This document shows, one piece after another, positions 41,901-55,243 of a stretch of 64,000 nt of DNA (the first letter of the stretch is position 1; each line of letters begins with the position of its first letter). Made by a program: the position numbers and the translations under genes. This DNA comes from Manduca sexta (Eukaryota; Arthropoda; Insecta; Lepidoptera; Sphingidae): NCBI RefSeq assembly GCF_014839805.1, contig NC_051126.1:8254609-8318608 (forward strand), in the 5' to 3' direction. The notes under the pieces were generated by a model, which was not told the origin of the DNA, did no database searches, and saw only the letters and a program-made list of their open reading frames with translations.

Positions 41901-44900
41901 TACACAATGAAGAAACATAACTTAAGTATTTTGCCGCAAGATCCGGAACAATTTCAGTTGCAAATCAGACAAATTATTAGCTTGTTAGCGGGACTCCCTT
42001 GCTCAGATCTGTGACAGACAAAATATGCAATAGAAAACAAGGTAGTATACATGAAGAACAGCACGGATTGTCACAAAGTACAGAGATTGTCCATGGAAGG
42101 ACAGTATGATACCTAAAGGCCCACATTTATTATAAAAAAACAACATAAAATATATTATCCTTTATAGACAGCGTTTAAAACCTTTAAACACATACTAAAC
42201 TTTGTGTTATTTGACGGAGAATATAAACCAGCTCAATTATTTAAAAAACTAGACCAAACTAATATTATGGTGATAATTATCATAAATAAGATGTTCAAAA
42301 CAAACACGTTCACCATTCACTATAGTTCACGAGCAGACTCAATAACCATAACGGGTGTTGCATCTCGTGCGGTGACCTTAAAGAAGCCGTCCATTCTACA
42401 AAGAACGCACAGCTTCCATATTTGCATTTTGTTTTGAAACTGAGAAGTTACTAGTTGTAAAGATTATCTTCATTTCAGTGGCGAAGCGTCCATACAACTC
42501 GATTCCTACCGGCTTCGCTTTCAGATTTATTTACATTTGTTTTAGGCTTTGTATTCTGTTAGATCGGCTGTGATATGTTAACTATAGAATTTTTTTTTGC
42601 CTCGGGTTACCTTTTGGAAAATTTCACCCTACGCCACTGCTTCATTTTGATATTGATCTAAGTAAGTAATTAAAGTGTGAGAATATGAATATCATCGTAC
42701 GTTTTACTATTATTATTAAACAAAACTTCGTGAAGATGTTTGTTAAAATATACACTGAAAATACTGAACGATTTTGGATGAAATTTGGCATACAGATAAA
42801 CCATATCCTGGATTAACTTATAGGCAATTTATTATCCCGAAAAGCTCAGTGTGGCTTTTTTATCTGAAAAGACTCATGCTGGCAAAACTGTGACCAAAAC
42901 CTATTTTTTATGAAATGAATTGATTTATTTGAATCCGTAAAATGTTATACATTATTTAGATTCCGTCAATATTAACTCTACCACCAGTTCGGAAAGCAGT
43001 TCTTATTAAAGAAGATCGAGCTAAAAACTCTGTATGAAAAATACTAATGCCAAATTAACTGAAATAATATCATCTAAAATGCAAACTGGGGTAACTAGCT
43101 CTCCTGACTTGAATGAAACTGTCACATCATTCCGTTAATAATAATTTATCAGTAACACTAATACCAAATTACGCGCTAGCCGCAGAGGTTTCGCAATGTT
43201 TTTGGTCGGACGTGTCGTCATATAGTGTGGGAGTAGTGTCGATGATATCGATACTGGTATTTTAATAATAGATTACAAAACTATATTCGTTATCGATGTT
43301 TCAACTGTATCTTGTTACTCCAAATTAAAATGTCTAAGCGTAGCTCCTCTAAACATTACACCACTACTAGGGTCAAAATACAGTTTTGTATTATTTGTAT
43401 TCTTCCAAAACGATTACCTGTCAAACAGTTCAACTTTTTCCACGATACAACTTCGAAACCTCATTAAACTTCTCATAATAATCATAAAAAATATTTAAAA
43501 TATTCACAAACAACATTGTTACGAAATTATCAGGTTCGTTAGCTTTTATTTTGTTGCTATTAACCTTCAATTTACGTTAATAGCCTGTTAACAGGCGACA
43601 GATAGTATTGCAATGAGTAAAATTTTAGACATGTTTCATAATTATATTGATACTGAGTTATCGTTTTTAAAATGTCAACTTATTTGAACTCTGCTGACCT
43701 CATGGATACACTTTGAATACTATATTCCTCAATGATTAGTGGTACAAGCCTGACGTGTTATTATATTTGAATATACCAAGAGGGTTTTCTGGTTTACCCG
43801 GTCTTAGGCCTAGGTTAATATTATTATATTTTTATAAATCTTTGTCTACGTTGTTTTCTCTTTCATATTCACAATTTTTAGTTACATCCGAAAAAGGAGG
43901 TGCGTTATAATTTAAAGGTGTATGTGTCTATGGCACTGTAGCTCCCAAACGTATAGTATAGACTGGTTTTGATCGAGATGAACCTTAGCTATAATTTAGG
44001 AAGATCTATTCCGGCGTTTACAAATGATCAGCTATTTTCCTTTTTTCAGTTCCGATTGGTTTCGAATGTGATACGTTTTTACTTTGGAGGTATTTTAAAG
44101 ACATTGCAACCTTGAACTGATGCTGCAACATCATTTTGTCTGTGGGGTATCTTATTCCTCATTAGTTTACAGCAGATATGACTGTATCAATATAGGTTTG
44201 GATAACATACTCAAAGGATATGTTTAAATTAATTTATTACTTTTAAAGGGGTCTTGTATAGTGTTTTTTCCCTTTTTTACCCAATCTATTGACTGATCTT
44301 TCACCTTACACAATAGTGAATGTAAATCTTGCATCGTTTACTGTTCAGCGGTTTTTATTACGATGAAACAAATAAGTTAAGAGGGCAGTGTTTCAAAATA
44401 TAAAAAGGTCTAGTAGATGGAAATTAATTACTAACAGACTGATATTGGCTTTCATTTTCACTATGTAATTAATATGAACGATAAAATTAAAAATAATAGC
44501 GGTGTAAATTTAAATATAAAGAGAGTTCAAGATCCTATTAACAAATAAATCATTCACATACAAGATTGCACCCCGTTTAATGTGACCGTAAATTATAATT
44601 ACACATTAAATTGTGAAAAATGTAATGCAATACTTTTTAAGACGTCAATTATTTCAAAACTTAAAGTAATAAACCGACAAGTCAGGATAGTCAATTAGTT
44701 TCATTGCATATTATGGTTATTGTTGCATAACTGTTGCAATCGGAATTCATTAGCTTGTTCTGTGAGTCATATTTTTTACCATGTGGAAACTGGAACAATA
44801 AAAATATAAAAGTCATTCACCGGGACCGAGTTATTGTAATGCTTATATAACAGTTATGATAACGTCGTACTTTGATTACAGACAATGGTTAATTCTTCCT

Positions 44901-47900
44901 TCAAAATAAAGGCTAGACAACACCATATTGCTAATAACAAAGGACTACGAATTGGTTTTGCTTTTGCAAGGCCACTTGGATATAATATTCGTATAAGAAC
45001 CTAATTATTTAATTATACTCTAGTTCTTGTCAATTTATTATGGATATAAAAGGATTCTTTAAACTTTACATCGTCACAAGGCTTTTTACAAACTTATATC
45101 AAAAAATTGTTACCGTAAACGCTTTCTTAATGCATTAATTTAAAAACAATATAATTGTGTCAGTGTCGAGTGCATATAAATACCAAGTTGTGTATTCAAC
45201 TCCAGCCTTATATCGATTACTTTTCGAAACTTTCATACATATTTACATAGTACTTTTCTTACCAAGGTAAATGTCGTGAGGAAACTGGTACTGCCTTTGA
45301 ATACATAATTTACAAAGCATAATGCACTGCTATGCAACTGATAGGTGATGTGTGAACTACGTGAGGTAATAGTGAAATATACTTTTTCTATTCAATTGTA
45401 GCGTAGAATATCTTATTCTAATGTTTAGTTGATTAATACAAAACTCCAAAAAAATTAAGTGGTCTTCAAACTTTAGAGTCTATTTGAGATTACTGATTTT
45501 TACACTTGGATGTCTTTTAAAAACCATTCCAAGAGTTGGGCCGTAAAGATTATAATATGGTATAAAATATTTAATAAAAAGGTCTATCTAAAGTGCCTGA
45601 CACGAGCATTTGATATTGATTAAGATATCCCAAATCCTAGTGACTCGACTAAAAAGACAATATCGACAAACACACCTAACATCACCGGTTTGCTACAATT
45701 TGGGCTCCCATTGCAGAGTCCAACAAAAAAGGCGTGGACTCTTCTGGAATTTATTTGAGCTGGCAAGGTACCTAATGTTGTTTTTGCGCTTTGACTGCAT
45801 ACAGAGTATTCACTGGCAGAAAGTCGCAACACACAAAAAATTTGGTACAGAAGACTCAATATTTTTTTGTATCTTTAAAGCTATTGACAGATTATCCTTC
45901 CTAATTACCCATTATAAGTTTAAGTATGTGAATTAAAATTGTTTGAAAATAACTCGTTTAACTTCCACATTATACTATATTTTCATATAACAACAGACTA
46001 ATGAGGGACAGTAGAAAGCTAGCATTTATTTGTTATTATTGTTTTGCGGCTAATGATACCTTTGCAGTCATTACACAATGGTTACGGCGACTTTCAAAAT
46101 TCACTAGGTCGTGCAAAGTGGAATTAATATAATTGGAACAATAAAAAAAATATAACTTTGCTTTATAACATGTATAATTTTTACTATATAAAATCTTAAT
46201 CTAAATTTAACTATTTTGAACAAAACAGAAACAAAATATAAAATATCAATAATGGATTTTGGAAGACAGGTGTGCAAAATAGTTTTGTATATATAGGTAT
46301 AACACCAACATTTAATCCAGTATTAAATAAATGCACATTTTTAAGTGATCGTTTCGAATGTACCTTTTGTATACAAATTGTTTTTGTACCCAAACACTAA
46401 TGAAATTTGAACGAGCTCACAGATTAAGAATATTTACAGTTAACTTTATTCACAAATGGAATGTCTGATGAGGAAAAAATCTGCTTTTTCTCTTTCGTTA
46501 AATGCAAGATTGGAAACGTTTCCGTATTCTGTTTATGTATTTGGTTTACTTTTGCTTTTGCTTTTATAGCTATACGGAGTGCATTTTTATTTTTAATTTT
46601 TTTTCCTCAAAGTTGTTAAGCCAAGCGCAAAGGTGGTCATTGCTTGAGGTGCATACATACATAATGTTCCTTTTAAAATGCACAAAATATATTAAAGATG
46701 ACATATTGAAAGCACAATGAAAACGAAGTCGGTTCGTACATACCAAGCAGATCGATCAGTATATTATGTATATAACCGCTAAGTAATCAATATAGTGGCA
46801 TAGTATTGCCAATATTTTTTGCGGTATTTAGTTCCTCAATCTCTAAAGATTCTGTCATTCATACTTTCTAATGAGGACATAGTAATATTACACGAAAAGG
46901 TTTATACTTATTCTTGCATGACAAAATAAAGCTACAATATAAAAATCACAAGTTAAAGAACATTTAATCATGAACATTTAATCAGTTCTGTGTGCCACGA
47001 GAGTATTTTTGCAATTAAAGAATAATGAACCGGAAAACAGTCATCTAAATCATTTTTAAAGAGCCTAATTATTGCGTAGACGCATCATGAACACAACATT
47101 GAATGATACATGAATGAAGTATAGAAAGCAAGGACGCTAGGTTATTATCGTAATCGTTTTTACCTTTGTAACAAGACTTCTGTTTCAATGATGTTTGTAT
47201 GTAGTGATTGGCTTTAAAAGGCATTCGCATCCTAACATAACAAAACTAGAAAATTCTTCTATTCTTTTATGGAGGCTTCCATTTTTTTTTATGTATTGCC
47301 ATAATTTAACGACAAATGACTTGATATTTGTTGATAAATGTTGTTAAAGATTTACGGTCTTTTTTTGCAGGAAGTAGAGAATAGAAGTTATAACAATTTG
47401 ACTTAGAGTTTAAATATTATATATAATAGCTTGAAGTTGCGATAATAGTTTGTTATTTAGATTAATTCATTAATTCTACATGCTTTTCGGTTAGCTTTTT
47501 TCTAAAGATACAGGATATGAATTTGTCACCATAAGTAAAAATTTCCTATTCTCAATATACCACTTTTATGTATTGTTTCAAATCGGCACTTATCAGTCTA
47601 AATTCCAAAATAACCTTTAAAACGTTGGCGAATTGTCGGACAGGTGCTTTACTTGGGTCGGTCGACATAAAAGCGGAGGCAACTAGATCAAGGGCACCTC
47701 AGAGTCTGTCAGAAACGCACTTTAGTCGAGTTGTAACTTAAGCAGTACTTTGTAGTTAATTGATTTCGTTCTTTTTTTGAATATTATTTTTTAAGAATGT
47801 TACTTTTTATTTATATTAATAATCTAATGATTGCGCGGAGATATTTTTTTATTATATTATATTAAATATCACTTTTGGAATCAACTTATCTTCTTCCCAG

Positions 47901-50900
47901 ATTTTCTTCGATAAATAATATATCATGTTCATATTAATTTAATTTACATTATGCCTTTCGTTTAGGTTGGAAGTATTTTAATACACACTTTATATTCGCA
48001 GAGGATAAATAATGGATCAGCCGACCTTGGTGTCAACCTCTAATTCGGAAATAAAAAGGTCGTGTTTATATATTGTATATAAGGTTATTGTTGAAACTAG
48101 AAACATATGTATAATAACTGTTGTTTAAAAAAATACTATGTAATCTAGTCTAATGTATAATATAGAAATCTAGTGACTTTATTGTTCGAACATTTACAGA
48201 GTACTGAGATAAAATAGAGCTTACTTGTGAGCTCATTCTGCATAGATCGGAACGTCTATAGCTAAAATATTTTTTTATTTAATTGTAAAATGACCACCAT
48301 GACCATGAAGGCTGCAAATTACTTGTTAGTATTTATTAAATTAAACTATTTCTCACGAAGAATGTATATAAGTTAATCGTGTTTTTTAATGGTAGTGTGA
48401 ATTTTGCACTAAATACAACTTATACACAATATGATTCAGTTATAAAATCCAGTTTATTTATCAGCCATGTTCATTATTTAGGTGTGATTGCTACTGGGTT
48501 AATCGCAATGTTTTTCTTGAAAACTTGTAATAGTTTACACATCTGCATGATGACTGCATACCTACTGTTGCTTAGTGTTAAAATGGTTTTAAATATAACG
48601 GTATTTGAAGACTGCTGTTTAATACCAGAAATAGACAATTGGCAGTATTTTGCCAGACGGATTGTCACTACAAAGTACCTATACAGGCTAGACAAATTTC
48701 CCAGCTTATATTTGTATATTACTTTTTGTGCTTTTCCTCATTGTCGTATTTGCTTAACTGATATTACATATATAATAAGTATGTTATTATATTTAATTGT
48801 TACAATATCAAATATGTTTACAGCTTTCTCTTCCGAAGCCATAACAATAGAAGATAAATCATTTAGCGAAGATGTAAACGGTGTTGTTGAAATGTCAAAT
48901 AAATATCATTTTATATCTGTTAGTTCTATCTGTATGTGCAGAAGAACATTCTAAGGTAACATGGGGTTAAAGCAATAAATAATCGAATTGTAACAATATT
49001 GCTAGATTTGCTTTACGAAATGGTGCCATATTTATTTTGAAATTTAAGTACGCATTAAGTACTTGTATGATAAGGAGATAAACTTGTATTATAATTTGTA
49101 TTCACTTTTTAATGAAAACCTTTCTTAATATAAAATGACATGGATAGAGTATATTTTTTTACATGTTCTTACATCTGACAAATATAAATTACGTTTTATA
49201 TTTTAATAAAATATCCGATAAAAAATTTACTCCTAAATTCGTGGTATATTTAGTTATTAGGCATGTATATTCATTAAACCAAACATAGTTTCCAATGTAC
49301 GCGGATATGCATTCGGCGACGAAGTGTGGACTATGTTTTCTATGTCTCATTAACCTTGGACACTTCCGTGAAATAATTTAGATGTTGATTATGACGTAAA
49401 AGTAACAATTATTTAGAAGGTTTTTCCTATCCATATGGGTAACTATGTGGTGTTCGCGGCTTTGTCTGTATCGTCGACTTTTCCTTAAATAAAAGTGACC
49501 TTTATACAAAACACGCAATTATGAAATTAGTAAGATATTCGGGCGATAATAGCTAAACTCTTTATTTTATTCAAGAAAATATAAATTACTATTTTAATAG
49601 ATATTGTTCCGGCTAGCATAAGCCGTTTTCTTGGTGGTTAACATTTGACATTATCTGATTCTTATAGGTCAAGTGATTGGAATCTAACCTGCGTAACCCC
49701 TAGGAAACTACACTTTCGTTGTAGTATTGATTTCTCCATGACTCGGTAGAAGTGCCAATAATATTCGAATGTAATATAATAAATTCTTTATTATTTTTTA
49801 TTTAAAAACTGTTATTTTCTCCTTGTATATTTTCCAATAGCCTTTATAGCACATTGGGGAGATCTTTAAATTGAACCTAATATACAAAATCGTAGGTATA
49901 TATTTATACAGCAATGTATGGATTAATGTTAGGTATTTTCAATGGCCGTGTCCACATAAAACAAAGACGTATAAGTCTCTAGACAACAAGCTGCTCTGTG
50001 GCCAAGTTTTTGCCGTCCGCTCCTTTTCCTTTCATTTGGCCTTGCGGACAGTCGGCCGGGCATGCGTGCTACAATAAACTAGCGTTTTGTATAGTTCAAA
50101 TACTCCTGATAGACTGTGGGAATTTTCAACATTTAATTTAAACCTTAATTGTGCATACCAAAATCATTGTGTGTTCCCTAAGACAGGTTTATATTTCTAT
50201 TCAAAGTTTTTCTGCGCTTTGGTATCAGTTCACAGCGCATTCGCTGTCCTTGTATGCATTTGCATAATTCCACTGAGTAATGAGTCAATGTACCATGCTT
50301 TATTTCCTAAAGGTGGTTGACATTAGGAAGCCTATTTATCAAAAGCTGTCAACTCTACATCTCAAGTTCACTTTGGAATTCACTTTTGATTTAATGATCT
50401 TAATCTGAAGTCTTTTGTATCAGTTTTTATTCAATAGAAAAATTGGTTGGCTAACTTTCAAACACTAGCCTTGTGTTAGACTACAAAATACTTAGTCGTA
50501 CACTAAGTATTGATCATTAAAAATTTACCTCTTTACTTTCTAAATTATAACCTTCCAATAACCTAACGCGTCTCTCTGCGGCCTTTCCAATAAGTCACAG
50601 TAAATGGCATTTACACGTTGCTCCCTAATTGGCAACTAGCATCGAGTTTGATATTGGAGTCAGGAATTTTCCATCGACATTTCTGTCAATACCTCTGCTC
50701 TCCAGGGTACAGTCAGACAAAAAAAATTGTTAAACAAATTCAAAACTTCAAAGCGCTTCTACAAATTGAATTAAATCAAAATATACTTTTTTCCTTTATC
50801 TGTAATAAGATAAACTCTTTGAAGTTTATTTTAGTGAATCAAAAGCGACTGTTGATAAAAACACAATACTTTATAGGAGATTTGAAATTTTGAATTCGTT

Positions 50901-53900
50901 CAGCTAATTTGTGGCTGACTCTACATGCGACTTTTTTCTTCTTGTGAGAATTTAAATGTAACGAGATTTTTATTTGGCCTATCTTCGGTTATAAGTTACA
51001 TTTTATTTGACAGTTATCACATTAATCAGCTGATGTAGATAGTATTCATTTGATTACGATTTATTTGAGAGTGTAGTCTTGTTGTATATAGTGACTTGTA
51101 GACAGTGTAACTCGTATTAGTCGGCTTATACGTTTATGTGACAAGTAGCATTTACTCAGAAGTTGTGAAACAAAACCTTTATTTCAAATATATTAGGTAG
51201 ACTAGTTAGTATTAATAAAATATTTTTCAAGTAAATGAATGATAATAAAAAAAAAACAAAACAATTCTTTACAATGTTTGAAATTTCTACTAAAATAAAA
51301 TATTAAGCATCGCTCCTCTATTAAAATATAATCGCGATCTTGAAAGAGTTTCATTATGTTTTTTTTTTTTTTTTGTAATTTGTACCCTTATTGTGGCGTA
51401 TAATAGTGATTTTAAATTAAAAGTGCCGCGGGCGTTGTCCTTATTTCGCGCTAACAACCCAACAATGTAAATTTTAAATATCACAACAACAAATGTTTAT
51501 TGTACTCTTTTTATATTCCATGTTACATCACAAAATTAATTTAACTTTTCTTTTTTAAATGAGCATTTGCCTAATTATTTGCACTGAATTGCCTATAAAG
51601 TTTTTGAGTTTGTTCTTTATTCCTATGTATTATTTCTTATTATAATGTTTTGATGTTAGATCTGTCGTTTTAGTAATCAGATAGTTAATCATTTTTGTCT
51701 ATACTAATATATAAAACTAAAGAGTTTGAACGCGCTAATCTAAACTACTAAACCGATTTTTTTTCACTAATAGAAAGCTACATTAGGTACTCTTGAGTGC
51801 TATATACGTAGCTGGAGCCGCAGGCAAAAACTACTTAATAATGTTTTTAATCACATAACGATTTAATTTATTAGCCTGTGAGATGAAATGCTGAACAATG
51901 AAAACAAAATCTCCTAATTAATTTAAACTATGCGGAAGTTAGTTAAAACTTTAACATGAATATTTTCCAATATATTTTGCCCAGTTGTTCATTAGCGAGT
52001 TTGCTTGTTTTCGTATCAAAGTTTAGTGCAGTTTGCAACTTTTTCTGTTAACTGCGTTTTTACGGTGAGTCTGGTGCAGAACGTCATGAACTTGTTGTCA
52101 GTTCTAAAATTCGGTACATGGCAATACAATTTTACTAGAGTAAATAAAATATCAATATAATATGATACTAAATACAAACAAAATACTTAAATATTCATAG
52201 ATTCTAATAATATTATTAGCACTATAATGCATACTGCCCCACAACTGGACATAGGCTTCGACTATTAAACTGGATTAGGCCTTAGTCTACCACGCTGGCC
52301 TAGTGCGGATTGGTAGACTTCATTCCCTCAAAATTCTTATAGAAAACTTCTTAAGTATGCAGGTTTCCTCACGATGTTTTCCTTCATCGTTAAGCAAGCG
52401 ATAATTCACAAGGAATACACACATAACTTAAGAAAAGTCAGAGGTGCGTGCCCTTGGGTATCGAACCTACGGACATTCGTCTCGGCAGTCCGTTCTACTC
52501 CCTACTAATCAATCGCCGTTCCTAATAGATGCTAAACAAATGATAATTCGTGGTAATTCATCTGATATTTAGCTTATTCTATTATAAGCATATTTACTCG
52601 TAATCAGTGCACCTATGTTTTATAAACCTAATAAGTTTTCGTGTTAATTCTTGTTAATTATATACGTAAAAATTTATTTAAAATACACTTTACTATATCA
52701 ACAAAGCAAGCTTTTCCACACTTGCAAAATGCCTTGATTAGACTCTTCGGCTTTTAATTTGGGAGTACACGTAATGAATATTCATAGGCAATGAATATTT
52801 AATTTTTATTCAAAAATGAGAACACAAAGGACTTGGTCCGCTCACATTTTTTACGTTGTTAATCAAACATGTCACTTAAACAAGTTTCCTGGGCACGTTT
52901 GCTTCCTTATTTCTAATCCTGACACGCATCAAGAGAAAGTTGTTTGACATCCAAGGTGAATAAAATTATTAAGTAAGGAAGTAAACTAAAATTACATAGT
53001 GCGGTAAACTTAATAATACTATGGAGGACTTCTCACTACAACATTTTGCTATGATTTCTTCTTAAATGTGTTTACATAATACACGATATACATTCTAAAA
53101 TCTATACTTTTTGTAACTTGTAACATATGTGTTATACGTTAAGCAGTATGACGATTTTCAATATTACCTTTACATACTTTACAGACGCCTTGTTTTAAAT
53201 AAACAAAAGAACCCTTCCTTTAAGCCGGCAATTGTTAAGGAACTTAACACGGTTTCTGTGTAATCTCCATAATTCATAACCATCGTGGACAAACAAGCCG
53301 CCCGGGTAATTTGTGCATTCCTACATAATTCAGGAAGGGTTGTCTGGTCTTACCCACAATCCCTAGGGACAAAGGGAACGTGTTCCGGTTGCTATTAATA
53401 GGATGTACGATAGAAACGCGTCAATATAAACAATAGAATCGCCAATGACAAGGAAGTTAATAAAACTATTTCCAAAGATAGAGTTCATAGAATATAGGAA
53501 ATTAGTTTTGCGTCGGACTGAAAATCAGGCCGGCATAATTGTATCAACTGATGTGGGATAATCTTTCGTCAATCTTTACTCTATCTGGACTCCACTTGCA
53601 ATCAAGTTTCGGTAGTTACTTGCCGTACCAGTCTAAAACGTTGTGTTATTTATATTCCAGAATTTAACATACATACATACATAACATCACGCATTTTATC
53701 CCCGAAGGGGTATGCAGAGGCGCAACTAGGGCACCCACTTTTCGCCAAGTATGTTCCGTCCCATGATGTGGGGCGAGCCTATCGCCATATCGGGCACAAA
53801 TTCCAGACTCCGGGCTGATACTGAGCAGAAAAACCCAAATATCACTTTGCCCGACCCGGGATTCGAACCCAGGACCTCAGAACGCTATTGTATCGGACGT

Positions 53901-55199
53901 GCAATACAACTACGCCACCGAGGCAGTGGCGTAGAATTTTAAACTGTATTAATTTTTCAGTAAATCAAATTCATTAATGTTAGTTTGATTTCCTCCGCTC
54001 GAGGTAGTATATTTAAACGATCTTAACCTATCAAGAAGAAAGTTACGACATTTTACACAACAGAGAAAACTTGTGCATAGCTGGAGTATACTTTCTAATA
54101 CACTGAGTTATTAGCAACCGAGCTGTGTTTACCGTGAGACTATACTAGTTAAGAAATCTTATGGAAAGATCAATGTGAAATGAAATAATATGTAATGCCG
54201 TTGAACTTTACAAATTAACTATTGTTTGTGGAAATCATCTTCTAGACATTGACATTCAAGAAAATGTATCATTTTGACAGATAGTGTTGCTGAATTTCTT
54301 GCACCGTTTCTTTTTTACGGCAAACAGATTTCGAAGCGGTGGTAGATTTATGACGATTTAAAGGAGCTTGTGAAAAACTATTTCAATATAGTAAATTTTA
54401 AGTTCGATTATATGTTTATCTTCTATAAACCCAAATAAAGCGATGGTGCCCTGTAACAGAAACTGTCAGTTATGGCTAATACACTAAGTCTCAAATTACA
54501 TTGCAAAGTTGTCAATCCTATCGCATGACAGCCAGCCAAACTAGATTACGGATGTTCCAAACAACAAACCGGGAATTAATATGTGCATATATTCAATTAT
54601 ATCCCCCATTCATAGGATCTAAATGTAATCAGAGAACATGCGAGACAGGACGTGATGCGAGTTTCGATGCATTATTCATGGATATGCGTCGCACTAGTCT
54701 GAAACTGTAATCTAGGGGATAAAGGTCGGGACCGACGCGCTATTCCGACATGATATTATTTGGTGTGAGATTACATCGGTTTAGAACGAGCTGGTTTAAT
54801 CATCTAACGGTGGACGCAGACAACCGATTCTATAATTTTATATACACATTGGACATTTTCATTTATCTATGATAATTATCACTGTCATAGTAGTGAGAAA
54901 CATCATCATAATACGGGGTTTTAGTGAACGCAGACTTCTGATTGTTTCAACTATTTTTGAATATCGAATGCTCTTTCAGCATCTGTGGCCTGATTATATC
55001 ACAGTATGACTAGGGTGCTAAGGTCTGGGATGCGATCCCCGGTTCGGGATATTGGGTTTTTCTATTCAGTATCAGTCCAGAGCCCGGAATGTGTGCCCGA
55101 TATGGTGATAGGCTCGCCCGCTTTCACATCATGGGTCAGGGTACACACGGCGGAAAGTAGGCGCATAAGTTGCATCTCTGCTGTTTACATCTGCAGTGT

Positions 55200-55243
<44 letters not shown>

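Noticed and set aside
45610..45936. Overlapping frames on both strands (108 and 79 codons)
   Set aside because: Simultaneous openness in several frames points to local composition, not to selection on one protein.
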